A stretch of 64,000 nt of DNA. It comes from Rhodopseudomonas_A palustris_F (GTDB taxonomy: Bacteria; Pseudomonadota; Alphaproteobacteria; Rhizobiales; Xanthobacteraceae). Below are positions 52,870 through 62,895 of this stretch, piece after piece (the first letter of the stretch is position 1; each line of letters opens with the position of its first letter). Below the pieces are notes generated by a model. The model was given only the letters and a program-made list of their open reading frames with translations, was not told the DNA's origin and did no database searches. Location of the stretch: contig NC_007925.1 of assembly GCF_000013745.1 (NCBI RefSeq), forward strand, positions 62,001 through 126,000. Reading direction: 5' to 3'. Made by a program: the position numbers and the translations under genes.

Positions 52870-53979
52870 TCAGAACACGACGACCGAGCGGATCGACTTG
52901 CCCTCATGCATGAGATCGAAGCCCTTGTTGATCTCGTCCAATTTGAGGACGTGGGTGATCATCGGGTCGATCTCGATCTTGCCGTTCATGTACCAGTCGA
53001 CGATCTTCGGCACGTCGGTGCGGCCGCGAGCGCCGCCGAACGCCGTGCCTTTCCAGACCCGTCCGGTCACCAATTGGAACGGGCGGGTGGAAATCTCCTT
53101 GCCGGCCTCCGCCACCCCGATCACCACCGAGACGCCCCAGCCGCGATGGCAGGCTTCCAGCGCCTGGCGCATCACCGTGGTGTTGCCGGTGCAGTCGAAG
53201 GTGTAGTCGGCGCCGCCGTCGGTCAGCCCGACCAGATGCTGCACGATGTCGCCGTCGATTTTTTTCGGATTGACGAAATGCGTCATGCCGAAGCGGCGGC
53301 CCCATTCTTCCTTGTCGTCATTGAGATCGACGCCGATGATCTTGTCGGCGCCGACCAGCCGGGCGCCCTGGATCACGTTGAGCCCGATGCCGCCGAGCCC
53401 GAACACCACGACGTTGGACCCGGGCGTCACCTTGGCGGTGTTGACCACGGCGCCGACCCCGGTGGTGACGCCGCAGCCGATGTAGCAGCTCTTGTCGAAC
53501 GGCGCGTCGTCGCGGATCTTCGCCACCGCGATCTCCGGCAACACGGTGAAATTCGAGAACGTCGAGCAGCCCATGTAGTGAAAGATCTGCTGGCCCTTGT
53601 AGCTAAACCGCGAGGTGCCGTCCGGCATCACGCCCTTGCCCTGGGTGGCGCGGATCGCGGTGCACAGATTGGTCTTCTGGCTGAGGCAGCTTTTGCACTG
53701 CCGGCATTCCGGCGTGTACAGCGGAATCACATGGTCGCCGGGCTTCACCGAGCTGACGCCGGGGCCGACCTCGCGGACGATGCCGGCGCCCTCATGGCCG
53801 AGGATCGAGGGGAAGATTCCTTCGCTGTCGAAACCGTCCAGCGTGTAGGCGTCGGTGTGGCAAATCCCGGTGGCTTTGATTTCGACCAGCACTTCGCCGG
53901 TCTTCGGTCCTTCCAAGTCGACTTCGACGATCTCAAGCGGCTTCTTCGCCTCGAACGCAACTGCGGCGCGGGTTTTCAT
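52870..53979 (-). CDS. adhC: S-(hydroxymethyl)glutathione dehydrogenase / class III alcohol dehydrogenase
   Basis: A 369-residue zinc enzyme that oxidises S-(hydroxymethyl)glutathione to S-formylglutathione with NAD. Catalytic zinc ligands lie in GICHTDAYTLDG and GHEGAGIV, the structural zinc site in CRQCKSCLSQKTNLC, and the NAD fold in VFGLGGIGLNVIQGARLVGADKIIGVDLN. The ATG at 53979 is chosen over a much longer open frame because the family N-terminus (MKTRAAVAFEAKKPLEIVEVDLEGP) starts there. It heads the formaldehyde set; also called flhA or frmA. Confidence 0.97.
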   Translation of the reverse strand: MKTRAAVAFEAKKPLEIVEVDLEGPKTGEVLVEIKATGICHTDAYTLDGFDSEGIFPSILGHEGAGIVREVGPGVSSVKPGDHVIPLYTPECRQCKSCLSQKTNLCTAIRATQGKGVMPDGTSRFSYKGQQIFHYMGCSTFSNFTVLPEIAVAKIRDDAPFDKSCYIGCGVTTGVGAVVNTAKVTPGSNVVVFGLGGIGLNVIQGARLVGADKIIGVDLNDDKEEWGRRFGMTHFVNPKKIDGDIVQHLVGLTDGGADYTFDCTGNTTVMRQALEACHRGWGVSVVIGVAEAGKEISTRPFQLVTGRVWKGTAFGGARGRTDVPKIVDWYMNGKIEIDPMITHVLKLDEINKGFDLMHEGKSIRSVVVF

Positions 53980-54536
53980 CCTGTCGTTTCCTCTCAAGCA
54001 TTTAGCGTGTCCGGATTGGCTCCGGTATTGCAGAAACCGCGCCGCGGGGGAACCGCGAATGTGATTTGAGATCAGCCCTGACATAACGTCGATGGCACGA
54101 CGCCACCCGTTGAAGAACGACGTGCGATAAAGACGCGTCATCGCGAGGTTGCGCCGCAACAGTGATCGCTCACGAGCCTGTCCCTGGCAGCATCGCGGGA
54201 AAATGCTGCAGCCGCGAGAAACATCCTTTCTATGTTGTCCTTGGACGGTGCAAATCATTGCACGCCCACGCGCAACGTCAAGACGTCGATTTGCAATCGT
54301 GTTCCACTCATTCCGGCAATGCATACAACGCTACGCAGTCGGCCGGATCATTCAGGCCCGCATCGCTCCTCCGGCTTAGTTCGGCCAGAGCGCGCCGCCG
54401 CCGGAATCAGTTTCGCGTGAGCACGCACCATAAACGTCCACAACCGGGGAGAGAGTAGTATGATCGCCGGGCGGTGAGATCCGCCCCGTGCCAAACCAGC
54501 GCACGGGCGCGCCCTTTCGGAAGAGGAGCAAATCCG
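53980..54536. other. Intergenic region between adhC and the next plus-strand gene
   Basis: This divergent region of 557 bases holds no credible gene. It must contain the adhC promoter and that of the next gene. Apart from a short inverted repeat (GTTGCG-CC-GCAAC near 54150) and less GC-rich DNA at 54200-54350, I see no marked feature. Confidence 0.5.
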
Positions 54537-54965
54537 ATGTGTGACTACAGTCTACACGCCGTTGCGACCCGACCGGCCAAGGTCGGAGAGACCCTGATTA
54601 CCACCACGTTCCGCGGCACCTCGACGCGCGGCTTTGCCGCGGTCGACGAGCCCGATGTCGCGGTCTGCCTGTTGCCCGGAACCGAGCTCAGCTTTCAGGA
54701 TGAAGTCCGTTACGACCAGCGCTGGATCTGGACGCGGGCCAGCCAATTCAAAGTCGGCAAATTCGGCCAGATCGACAAGGGCACTCCGGCCACCCATCAC
54801 GACGCGATCGAATTTCCCGATGGCAGCAACGTCCTGGTGACGCATCTGGTCACCGGGCAGCTCGCCACGGTGCTGCAATTGCCGGTGCAGGCCGGCTCGC
54901 GAAGCGAAACCGAGACCACATCGGAAACGGCCGCCTTGCCGAGCGTAACAGCCGACTCCCGCTGA
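54537..54965 (+). CDS. Hypothetical protein
   Basis: A 142-residue soluble protein beginning MCDYSLHAVATRPAKVG. The ATG at 54537 has a strong ribosome site (AAGAGGAG). The body is strand-rich (TTTFRGTSTRGFAAV, VAVCLLPGTELSF, ASQFKVGKFGQID) and ends with a Ser/Thr-rich tail. I recognise no family by name; the even composition and good start make it a real gene. It stands alone. Confidence 0.8.
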   Translation: MCDYSLHAVATRPAKVGETLITTTFRGTSTRGFAAVDEPDVAVCLLPGTELSFQDEVRYDQRWIWTRASQFKVGKFGQIDKGTPATHHDAIEFPDGSNVLVTHLVTGQLATVLQLPVQAGSRSETETTSETAALPSVTADSR

Positions 54966-55104
54966 TCGGAACGCGCCGCGGGCCACCGCCCGCGGCAGCA
55001 CACCACCACGCAGCCGGCCATTCACCCTCGTTTGGTCGGCTGATGCTCTTGCTCGCTGATTGGCTGGTCGTCTGAAGCAGGCCGCTCGGCGACGCTGATG
55101 CGTG

Positions 55105-56043
55105 CTAGAATCCGGTGCGATCGCCGCCCTTCAACGCCAGCATTTCGCGGGCTTCCGCCGGCGTCGCGATGCCGAGGCCGAGCTCTTCGGCGATGTTGCG
55201 GATTTTCGCGACCTGCTGGGCGTTCGACGACGCCAGCTCGCCGCGCCCGATATAAAGGCTGTCCTCGAGCCCGACCCGCACGTTGCCGCCGAGCAGCAGC
55301 GACTGCGTGGCAAACGGCATCTGGAAGCGACCCGCGCCCAGCACCGACCATTGGTAATCGTCGCCGAACAGCCGGTCGGCGGTCTCCTTCATGAACGCCA
55401 GATTGCGCAGCTCGGGGCCGATGCCGCCGAGAATGCCGAAGATCGACTGGACGAAGAACGGCGGCTTGACCAGCCCGCGGTCGACGAAATGCGCGAGATT
55501 GTACAGATGGCCGATGTCGTAGCACTCGTGTTCGAACCTTGTACCGTGCTCCTCGCCGAGCAGCTTCAGCATCCGCTCGATATCGCGAAACGTGTTGCGG
55601 AAGATGAAGTCCTCGGTGCTCCGCAGATAGGGTTCTTCCCAATCGAATTTCCAGCTCTTGTAGCGCTCGGCGAGCGGAAAGATTCCGAAATTCATCGAGC
55701 CCATGTTGAGCGAGCACATTTCCGGCTTCAGCAGCAACGGCGCGGCGAGCCGCTGCTCGACGGTCATGTTGAGCGAGCCGCCGGTGGTGATGTTGAGCAC
55801 CGCGTCGGTGGCCTGCTTGATGCGCGGCAGAAACCGCATATAGGCCTCGTGCGCCGGCGTCGGGCTGCCATTGTCCGGATCGCGCGCGTGCAGATGCAGG
55901 ATCGAAGCCCCCGCCTCGGCCGCGGCGATCGCCTGCGTCGCGATGTCGTCGGGCGTGTAGGGCAACGCATCCGACATCGTCGGGGTGTGAATTCCGCCGG
56001 TCACGGCGCAGGTGATGATGATCTTGTTCTGCTTCTTCGACAC
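55105..56043 (-). CDS. Beta-keto acid cleavage enzyme (BKACE, DUF849)
   Basis: A 312-residue zinc-dependent enzyme that condenses a beta-keto acid with acetyl-CoA to give acetoacetate and a new CoA ester. The fold markers ITCAVTGGIHTPTMSDALPYTPDDIA, ASILHLHARDP (zinc His-x-His), TTGGSLNMTVEQR and LGGNVRVGLEDSLYIGRGELA are present. The start is a GTG at 56043 with AGGA upstream. Family members differ in substrate (carnitine-, lysine-, 3-keto-type acids); neighbours do not decide it. It is the last gene of the minus-strand catabolic run. Confidence 0.94.
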   Translation of the reverse strand: MSKKQNKIIITCAVTGGIHTPTMSDALPYTPDDIATQAIAAAEAGASILHLHARDPDNGSPTPAHEAYMRFLPRIKQATDAVLNITTGGSLNMTVEQRLAAPLLLKPEMCSLNMGSMNFGIFPLAERYKSWKFDWEEPYLRSTEDFIFRNTFRDIERMLKLLGEEHGTRFEHECYDIGHLYNLAHFVDRGLVKPPFFVQSIFGILGGIGPELRNLAFMKETADRLFGDDYQWSVLGAGRFQMPFATQSLLLGGNVRVGLEDSLYIGRGELASSNAQQVAKIRNIAEELGLGIATPAEAREMLALKGGDRTGF

Positions 56044-56133
56044 TGCTGTTCCTATCTCTCCCGGATATCGCTCGCGACGTCGCTGCTGAAGACCCGAAAC
56101 GCGAGCACGCTATCCGGATCCTTTGTGGGTGGA

Positions 56134-57609
56134 TCACCAATTTGTGGCGATGTATTTTGCTTCGGTGAATTCCAACAGGCCGTGATGCGCGCCTTCGCGG
56201 CCGATGCCGCTCTGCTTGGTGCCGCCGAACGGCGCCGCTGGATCGGACACCAGCCCGCGATTGAGCGCGACCATGCCGCTGTCGAGCCGTTCGGAAACGC
56301 GCAAGCCCTTGGCGAGATCCCGGGTGTAGACGTAGCAGACCAGGCCGTATTCGGACGCATTCGATAGCTCGATGACGTCGTCCTCACTGTCGAACGGAAC
56401 CAGCGCCGCCACCGGCCCAAAAATCTCGTCGTGCAACAGCTTGCTGTCCGGCGCCACATCGATCAGCACCGTCGGCTCATAGAAGTAGCCCTTGCGGTCG
56501 AGCGGCTTGCCCCCGGTCAGCGCCTTGGCGCCGCGGGCCATAGCATCGTCGACGAAGGCGGCGACCTTGTCGCGGCTCTTTTCATTGACCAGCGGACCGC
56601 ACGCGGTGGAAGCGAGCCATCCGTCACCGAGCTGCATCGCGGCCATCTTCGCCGCGAGCTTATGCGCGAAGGCATGGAAGATGCCGCGCTGGATGTAGAA
56701 GCGGTTCGCCGCGGTGCAGGCCTCGCCGCCGTTGCGCATCTTGGCAATCATCGCGCCGTCGACCGCGGCATCGAGATCGGCGTCGTCGAACACCAGGAAC
56801 GGCGCGTTGCCGCCCAATTCCATCGAGCAATTGATCACGCAATCCGAGGCCTCGCGCAGCAGCAGCCGGCCGACCGCGGTGGATCCGGTGAACGACAGTT
56901 TGCGCACCCTGGAATCGTGCAGCATCGCGCTGATCAGCGGGCCCGGCTGCGAGGTGGTGACGACGTTGACGACGCCGGCGGGCACGCCGGCGGCGCAAAG
57001 TATCTCCACCAGCGCGAAGGCGGTCAGCGGGGTTTCGCTCGCCGGCTTCAAGATGCAGCTGCAGCCGGCCGCCAGCGCCGGAGCGATCTTGCGGGTCGCC
57101 ATCGCGGCGGGAAAATTCCACGGCGTCACCAGCACCGACACCCCGACCGGCTGATACTGCACCAGGATGCGATTGCCGCCGCCCGGCGCCATCGAGATGT
57201 CGCCCTGGATGCGCACCGCTTCCTCGGCGTACCAGCGGAAAAACTCGGCGGCGTATTTGACCTCGCCCATCGCATCCGCCAGCGCTTTGCCGTTTTCCAG
57301 CGAAATCAGCTCGGCCAACCAATCGGCCTTCTCGATCATCAGCTCGAACGCCCGCAGCAGGATTTGCGCGCGCTGCCGCGGCGCGGTCGCGGCCCATCCC
57401 CGCGCCGCCGCCGCCGCGGCATCGACCGCGGCGAGGCCATCCTCGACGCTGGCGTCGGCGATCGTGGCGAGCAGCTCTTCGGTGGACGGATTGATCACCT
57501 CGATGCGCTGCCCCGACGCCGACGCCCGCCATGCGCCGGCGATGAACAAATCGGTGGGGATCGTGCTGACATCGACGGTGCGCGATGCGATGGGGGTGAC
57601 GACGTTCAT
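56134..57609 (-). CDS. NAD(P)-dependent aldehyde dehydrogenase, succinate-semialdehyde type
   Basis: A 491-residue ALDH superfamily enzyme that oxidises an aldehyde to its acid. Catalytic Cys is in GGEACTAANRFYI and catalytic Glu in ELGGNAPF; FTGSTAVGRLL and PWNFPAAMATRK mark the cofactor site. Similarity in length and motifs is highest to GabD-like succinate-semialdehyde dehydrogenases, but substrate is uncertain. The ATG at 57609 has AAGGAG, 7 bases upstream. It follows the Fe-alcohol dehydrogenase gene by 16 bases. Confidence 0.94.
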   Translation of the reverse strand: MNVVTPIASRTVDVSTIPTDLFIAGAWRASASGQRIEVINPSTEELLATIADASVEDGLAAVDAAAAAARGWAATAPRQRAQILLRAFELMIEKADWLAELISLENGKALADAMGEVKYAAEFFRWYAEEAVRIQGDISMAPGGGNRILVQYQPVGVSVLVTPWNFPAAMATRKIAPALAAGCSCILKPASETPLTAFALVEILCAAGVPAGVVNVVTTSQPGPLISAMLHDSRVRKLSFTGSTAVGRLLLREASDCVINCSMELGGNAPFLVFDDADLDAAVDGAMIAKMRNGGEACTAANRFYIQRGIFHAFAHKLAAKMAAMQLGDGWLASTACGPLVNEKSRDKVAAFVDDAMARGAKALTGGKPLDRKGYFYEPTVLIDVAPDSKLLHDEIFGPVAALVPFDSEDDVIELSNASEYGLVCYVYTRDLAKGLRVSERLDSGMVALNRGLVSDPAAPFGGTKQSGIGREGAHHGLLEFTEAKYIATNW

Positions 57610-57625
57610 GGGGATCTCCTTGGGC

Positions 57626-58852
57626 TCAGGCGGCGTCCTGCATGGGGCTGCCGTGGTAGGCGGCGTCGATGATCCGGCGCAGGCCCGCGACGTCGAGCGA
57701 CACCGGGTTGTTCTTGATCAGACGCTGCGACGACATTGCGTTTTCGGCGATCCAGTCGAGCCGATCGGCCGGCACCGAAAGCTCCGCCAGAGTGGCCGGC
57801 AGGCCGATCTCCTTGAACAAGCGGCGCACCCGGTCGATGGCGTCGGCGGCCAAGGCGTCGGCGCTCTGGCCGCTGTGCTTGGCGCCCATCGCCACCGCGA
57901 TCGCGGCGAACTCATCGCGGCAAGCACCGCGGTTGAAGTCCATCACATAGGGCATCAACAGCGCGACGCCGGTGCCGTGCGGCGTATGGGTCATGGCGCC
58001 GACCGGATACTGGATCGCGTGGGCCGCGGCGGTGCCGGCGGTACCGAACGCCAGCCCCGCCGACAACGCGCCGAGCATCAGGTCTTCCCGCGCCGCCTCG
58101 TCGTCGCCGTTGGCCACCGCGCGCGGCAGGCTTCGTGCGATCAGTTCGATGGCGTACAACGCATAACGATCGGAAAACAGATTCTTGCCGATGAACACGT
58201 GCTGGTGCGGCAATTGCGGCGTGGCCGGGCGCTGCATCGCGGTGAACGCCTCGATGGCGTGGGTCAGCGCGTCGGCGCCGGAAATCGCCGTCAGCCCCGG
58301 CGGGCAGCTATAGGTCAGTTCGGGATCGCAAATCGCGGTATGCGAAATCAAACGCGGACTGGCGACGCCGACCTTCATGGCGCGCTCCGGATCGCCGAGC
58401 ACCGCCACCGGGGTGACCTCCGATCCGGTGCCCGAGGTGGTCGGCACGCAGATCAGCGGCAACACCGGCCCGGGCACCTTGAACTCGCCGTAGTAGCTCC
58501 TGATGTCGCCGCCATGCGTCAGCATCAGCGCCGCAACCTTGGCCAGATCCATGCACGATCCGCCGCCGATGCCGATCACGAGGTCGGGGCCGAACGGCCG
58601 CGCCGCCGCGGTGCATTCGTCGAGGCAGCTCAGCGGCAGTTCGGCGATGGTGCGGTCGTAGACCTGGACGCCAACGCCGTTGGCCGTGAGATCGTCGACC
58701 ATGGCGCGGAACCAAGGCTCGCCGCCGAGCCGTTCGTCGGTGCAGATCAGCGCGCGCGACCCGAGCGCCTTGGCGCTGAGGCCCAACGCGCCGCGCTGGC
58801 CTTTGCCGAACACGATGTTGCGGGGCGAACGTGAAACGCCGAAAGCAGTCAT
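57626..58852 (-). CDS. Iron-containing alcohol dehydrogenase
   Basis: A 408-residue group III dehydrogenase that interconverts an alcohol and an aldehyde or ketone. The NAD site motif is IGIGGGSCMDLAKVAA; metal ligands lie in GADALTHAIEAF and in HAIQYPVGAMTHTPHGTGVALLMP. The start MTAFGVSRSPRNIVFGKG is typical of 4-hydroxybutyrate/maleylacetate-type members. Its ATG overlaps the Ldh-family stop by 4 bases. With the aldehyde dehydrogenase behind it, a two-step alcohol-to-acid oxidation is likely. Confidence 0.94.
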   Translation of the reverse strand: MTAFGVSRSPRNIVFGKGQRGALGLSAKALGSRALICTDERLGGEPWFRAMVDDLTANGVGVQVYDRTIAELPLSCLDECTAAARPFGPDLVIGIGGGSCMDLAKVAALMLTHGGDIRSYYGEFKVPGPVLPLICVPTTSGTGSEVTPVAVLGDPERAMKVGVASPRLISHTAICDPELTYSCPPGLTAISGADALTHAIEAFTAMQRPATPQLPHQHVFIGKNLFSDRYALYAIELIARSLPRAVANGDDEAAREDLMLGALSAGLAFGTAGTAAAHAIQYPVGAMTHTPHGTGVALLMPYVMDFNRGACRDEFAAIAVAMGAKHSGQSADALAADAIDRVRRLFKEIGLPATLAELSVPADRLDWIAENAMSSQRLIKNNPVSLDVAGLRRIIDAAYHGSPMQDAA

Positions 58853-59889
58853 GATTGCGCGACCTTTGCTGCGGGATTTTTTGGGTTTCGTTGCGCCAGC
58901 CGAACCAGGCCGGCCCAGACCTGGTCGGCGATGCTGATGCCATCGGCGAGCGCACGCTGCCGCGCGGCGATCGAGCGATCGCCGGGGATCGCCACCGCCG
59001 CAAAGCCGTCGGCCGGCGGCTCGGCGCGAATCGCCTCAAGATAGCCGCCGATCACTTGCGCCATCGCCGCCGACGAAGCTCCGTCGATCACGATGAACAC
59101 GTCGCCCTTGTTGCAGACCTCAGTGGAGTCCAGCGTGCCGCGAACCTGCCGGCCCAGCGCCGATCCGGTCAGGCTGGCGACCAGCACTTCGAAGGCGAGA
59201 CCGAGCGCATAACCCTTGGCCTCGCCGAACGGCGCGATCGAACCGGCCTTCGCCGCGGCGGCGTCGGTGGTGGCGTTGCCTTGCGCATCCAGCGCCCAGT
59301 GGCCGGGGATCGGCGCGCCGCGATTGGCGTGGTCGTGGATTTGTCCCATCGAGACCAGGCTGCTCGCCATGTCCAACACGAAGGGACGCGGCGAGGCCGG
59401 CACGCCGATTGCCACCGGATTGGTGCCGAGCATCGCGCGTCGGCCGCCCCACGGATGCACCAGCGCTTCGCTGATCGACAGCGCGATGATGGTCAATCCG
59501 CGCCGCGCGATCGTCTCGGCGTACCAGGCCAGCATGCCGAGATGATTGGCGTTGACGATTGTTGCGACCGCCACCCCGGTCTCGCGGGCGCGCAGGCTGA
59601 TCGCCTCAAGCGCGCTGAGCGCGACCACCGGGCCGAGGCCGTTCTGCCCGTCCACCTCGAGAAAGCCCGCGGCCTTCCAGTGATGGCAGCCGCTGGCGCG
59701 CGGATCGATCACGCCGTTGTCGATCCGCTCGACAATGCGCGCCAGGCGCAGCAAACCGTGCGACGGCCGGCCGCGCAACTCCGCTTCCAGCAGCAGATCG
59801 ACCTGCTGGTCGGCGTCCTGCCGCAGCACGCCCGCCGCCATCAGCGCATCGACGGCGCAGCTGCGAACGCGCTCGGCTTCGACGATCAT
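58849..59889 (-). CDS. Ldh family (malate/L-lactate/ureidoglycolate-type) oxidoreductase
   Basis: A 346-residue NAD(P)-dependent 2-hydroxyacid dehydrogenase of the YlbC/MdhL fold, unrelated to classical lactate dehydrogenases. The motifs ELRGRPSHGLLRLARIVERI, ANHLGMLAWYAETIA, LGTNPVAIGVPA and GSIAPFGEAKGYALGLAFEVLVASLTGS are clear. The ATG at 59889 has AGGA close by. It precedes the Fe-dehydrogenase gene with a 4-base overlap. Substrate unknown. Confidence 0.93.
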   Translation of the reverse strand: MIVEAERVRSCAVDALMAAGVLRQDADQQVDLLLEAELRGRPSHGLLRLARIVERIDNGVIDPRASGCHHWKAAGFLEVDGQNGLGPVVALSALEAISLRARETGVAVATIVNANHLGMLAWYAETIARRGLTIIALSISEALVHPWGGRRAMLGTNPVAIGVPASPRPFVLDMASSLVSMGQIHDHANRGAPIPGHWALDAQGNATTDAAAAKAGSIAPFGEAKGYALGLAFEVLVASLTGSALGRQVRGTLDSTEVCNKGDVFIVIDGASSAAMAQVIGGYLEAIRAEPPADGFAAVAIPGDRSIAARQRALADGISIADQVWAGLVRLAQRNPKNPAAKVAQS

Positions 59890-60004
59890 GAGATTCCTAT
59901 CGGATAACGGGACGGGCGCCGCCGAGGTGCGGCGCTAGGCCGATCGACCACCGCTCCCTGAGTGGAACAAGGGGGCGCCGCGACGCGACCGCCCCCTCGA
60001 GGGC

Positions 60005-61555
60005 TTAGAACGTCAACCTCATGCCCACGGTCGGCGCGAACTCCGAGGTTTTCAGATAGGAGAACGCAAAGCCGCCATCGACCTTGGAATACGCAAGCCC
60101 GCCGTACAGTTTCAGGTTCTTGGTCCAATCGTAGTCGACGCGGAACGACACCACCTGCTCGCCGCCGGCACAGTTGATATAGCTGGAGCTGGAACAGGCC
60201 TGTGTCGAGAACGACGGCGCGACGATGCCGGGAAGCCCGTTGACGCCGAGCCCGTAGGATTTCTGGTCGTAGCGATAATACGCCAGCGCGGCGGACCATT
60301 GCGCGTCGTACTGATATTTGCCGGCGATGAAGCTCGCGATCAGCACGCGGTTGCCGCCGGTGTATGCGTAATTCACGATGCCGGCGGCGCTGGAGCCGTT
60401 GGTCGCGAACGCCGGCCCGATCTGGTAACCGCCGATCGTCGTGTGCCCCGGCGCCCAGCCGCCGTCGCTCGGGTTGGAAAATTCGATCCGGCTGACGCCG
60501 CCGCTCAGAGTGAAGCGCGACTCGTTCGGATCGCGCAGACCGTTGCGACCGAGGTCGAAGACATATTTTCCGAAGACGCCGACCGTGTCGGCGTCCGACA
60601 CCCGAGCGCCGAGGAATTGCGAGCCGAGATTGGCCGGCCCCGCCAACGCGCTCGACGACACCAGATCGGAGGCGTGCCCGGCGACGACATCGACGGAGTA
60701 ATTCAGATCGACCAGGCCGATCGAGCCCTGGTAGAACTCTTTGGTATTGGTATTGGGATTGCCGTACATCGCCTCGACGCGGATCGGGCCCCATTTGTTG
60801 AGATACTTGATCGACTGGTCGACGCGCACGGTTTCCGAGCTGCCGCCGCCGCCGAGAATGCCCACATAGCCGAACAGCGAGAACCCGTACGACGACAGCG
60901 GGTCGTAGGCGAACAGCATGTCGGCCGAGACCGCGTTGTTGCGTCCGACGTGCAGCGTGCCCCAGGTCTTCTCTTCGAAGCCCGCCCAAGCTTCGCCGTT
61001 GAGCACCTGGCCGGCGCGCGGACCGTCGCCGTTGACGTATTGCTGGTTCAACGGAATGCCGTTGGCCTTCTGCATGCTCTTCAGCGTGTCGGAAATTTCG
61101 CCGGTGGTCGGGTTGAAGCCCATTTCCAGCCGGGCGATGACGTGCAACTGATCGGTGATCTTCTCGTCGACCTTCACGCCGATGAAGGACTGGATCGATT
61201 GGTTCGGCGCCAGCACCCATTGCGGGCCGCGATTGAACGGCGAGATGATGCCGGCCGACGAATAAGCGCTACCGTTGTAGGGCGCGCCGTTCGATTCGTA
61301 TTGCCCGGCGATGTCGTAAGCGCCGAAGATGGTGATGCCATGCCAGGTCAGGTCGGGCATCACCGGCGGCGCTTTGACGAAGGCGGGGAGGTCGGCGGCG
61401 GCAGCGCTCGCGACCAGCCCGATCGACGCGGCGGCGAACGCCAGGCTTCTTGCGATCCCCCTCCCCCAATGTCGCGACAGCGCTGCGGCCGGCCTCGCCG
61501 TTGTGAGCGCGGCAGCGTCCGCGCGTTGCGGGTTCCCGCTGGTTCCGTCTGTCAT
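60005..61555 (-). CDS. Outer-membrane porin-like protein
   Basis: A 516-residue exported beta-barrel protein. After a 30-residue basic leader the signal sequence (SLAFAAASIGLVASAAAADL) is cut near residue 55. The mature part begins DLTWHGITIFGAYDIAGQYESNGAPYN and alternates strands with Gly/Asn/Ser loops, ending in MRLTF with the C-terminal Phe needed for barrel assembly. GGGGGAAG lies before the ATG at 61555; earlier in-frame starts lack a ribosome site. It resembles the general Gram-negative porins and probably admits the substrate of the surrounding pathway. CSSSSYINC hints at a disulfide loop. Confidence 0.9.
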   Translation of the reverse strand: MTDGTSGNPQRADAAALTTARPAAALSRHWGRGIARSLAFAAASIGLVASAAAADLPAFVKAPPVMPDLTWHGITIFGAYDIAGQYESNGAPYNGSAYSSAGIISPFNRGPQWVLAPNQSIQSFIGVKVDEKITDQLHVIARLEMGFNPTTGEISDTLKSMQKANGIPLNQQYVNGDGPRAGQVLNGEAWAGFEEKTWGTLHVGRNNAVSADMLFAYDPLSSYGFSLFGYVGILGGGGSSETVRVDQSIKYLNKWGPIRVEAMYGNPNTNTKEFYQGSIGLVDLNYSVDVVAGHASDLVSSSALAGPANLGSQFLGARVSDADTVGVFGKYVFDLGRNGLRDPNESRFTLSGGVSRIEFSNPSDGGWAPGHTTIGGYQIGPAFATNGSSAAGIVNYAYTGGNRVLIASFIAGKYQYDAQWSAALAYYRYDQKSYGLGVNGLPGIVAPSFSTQACSSSSYINCAGGEQVVSFRVDYDWTKNLKLYGGLAYSKVDGGFAFSYLKTSEFAPTVGMRLTF

Positions 61556-62108
61556 TGCGTCTTCCCCCTCATTGGCCATTTTGAAACGGCTCTCTGTGCA
61601 ATGTCGTTTGGCGTTGCGGTCGCACTGCACTCACAACAGCAACGTCGGCCCGCGGGCGGCATCGACCTTCCGTAAGACCGGGCGTCCCTCGATCTCGCGT
61701 GTTCGCGAGGCCGAAACGGCGTTTTATATTTTTTACAAACTAATCGAGTGCTAAGCGGGATGTCAACTGCGCTCGCGCGAGCTACACGCTTGGGCGAACG
61801 GTTGCAGTGCGGCGACGCCAAAGAATGCAGCCCGCGTTCTGCGCTCGCGAACGTCAACTATCTGGATCGCGATGGGACGCGCCGCGGCGGAGCGCGGCGA
61901 ATCGTCAACCGATGCGCACGGCCGGCGCTGCGCCTGGCTCCGCATAGCCCGACATCAGCGTCGGGCGCGGGACGATCGCACTCGCGACGTCTGCGGAATC
62001 GTTGAAGGACACTTGCCTGTTAGCGCGCCGGCTACGTGATCGACGACCGCAAGCACATCGATGGCACAGCGCTATGTCCGCATGCGTGCCGCACGGCCGC
62101 GACGCGCG
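61556..62108. other. Intergenic region upstream of the porin gene
   Basis: This gap of 553 bases has no credible gene. An AT-rich stretch at 61715-61760 is the likely porin promoter. The rest is GC-rich sequence without a clear repeat. Confidence 0.5.
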
Positions 62109-62873
62109 TCAGCTCACGCCGCCATCGGCGATGATGGTGCGCCCGGTCAGCCAGCCCGCGTCGTGCGACGCCAGGAACAACGCCAGGCCGGCGACGTCGT
62201 CGGTCTGGCCGATGCGGCCGAGCGGCGTCATCGCCTTGATAGCAGCGCCGCGCTCGGCCAGAATCGCCGCGGTCATCTCGGTCTCGATCACGCCCGGCGC
62301 GATCGCATTGACGGTGATGCCGCGCGGTCCGAATTCCTTCGCCAGCGCATGGGTCAGCGCCGACACCGCGGCCTTGGAGGCCGCGTAGATCGAGGCGGTG
62401 GGAATCGGCCGGGTCGCGAGTGCCGATGAGAAATTGATGATGCGGCCGCCGGGCGCGGTCAGGTGAGGAAGTGCGGCCTGAATCATCGCCACGGTTCCGA
62501 ACACGTTGGTGTCGAACGTCGCACGGAACATCGCGAGGTCAGTCGCCTCGAATGCCCGATACTCGGCGACGCCGGCGCAATTCACCAGCACATCGATCCG
62601 GCCGAATCGCGCGACCACCTCGCCCACCATGGCGCGCGCATCCTCGCTATTCGAAATATCCCCCGCCACCGCGATGCCTTGCGCGCCGAGCGCTTCGATC
62701 TCTGCCAGCACCGCTGCGGCGGCGGGGCTGGCGCTACGCGAGGCGATCGCCACGCGGCAGCCCGCGCCGGCGAAGCGGCGGGCGACGCCGGCGCCGATGC
62801 CGCGCGCGCCGCCGGTGACCAGGACCACCTTGCCGCCCGGGCGATCGCCCGGCTCATTCTGCTCGCCGCTCAT
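62109..62873 (-). CDS. Short-chain dehydrogenase/reductase (FabG-like)
   Basis: A 254-residue NAD(P)-dependent SDR. TGGARGIGAGVA marks the cofactor site, NCAGVAEY the central strand, SSALA the catalytic Ser and YAASK the catalytic Tyr/Lys. The C-terminus has LASHDAGWLTGRTIIADGGVS, as in 3-oxoacyl-ACP and related hydroxyacyl reductases. Part of the catabolic run: a strong AAGGAG ribosome site precedes the ATG at 62873. Substrate unknown. Confidence 0.93.
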   Translation of the reverse strand: MSGEQNEPGDRPGGKVVLVTGGARGIGAGVARRFAGAGCRVAIASRSASPAAAAVLAEIEALGAQGIAVAGDISNSEDARAMVGEVVARFGRIDVLVNCAGVAEYRAFEATDLAMFRATFDTNVFGTVAMIQAALPHLTAPGGRIINFSSALATRPIPTASIYAASKAAVSALTHALAKEFGPRGITVNAIAPGVIETEMTAAILAERGAAIKAMTPLGRIGQTDDVAGLALFLASHDAGWLTGRTIIADGGVS

Positions 62874-62895
62874 GTCGTATTCTCCTTGCGAGGCG

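Noticed and set aside
61720..61756. GAGTGCTAA, half of a CIRCE heat-shock operator, near the porin promoter
   Set aside because: The matching TTAGCACTC arm at the required 9-base spacing is absent, so it is likely chance.
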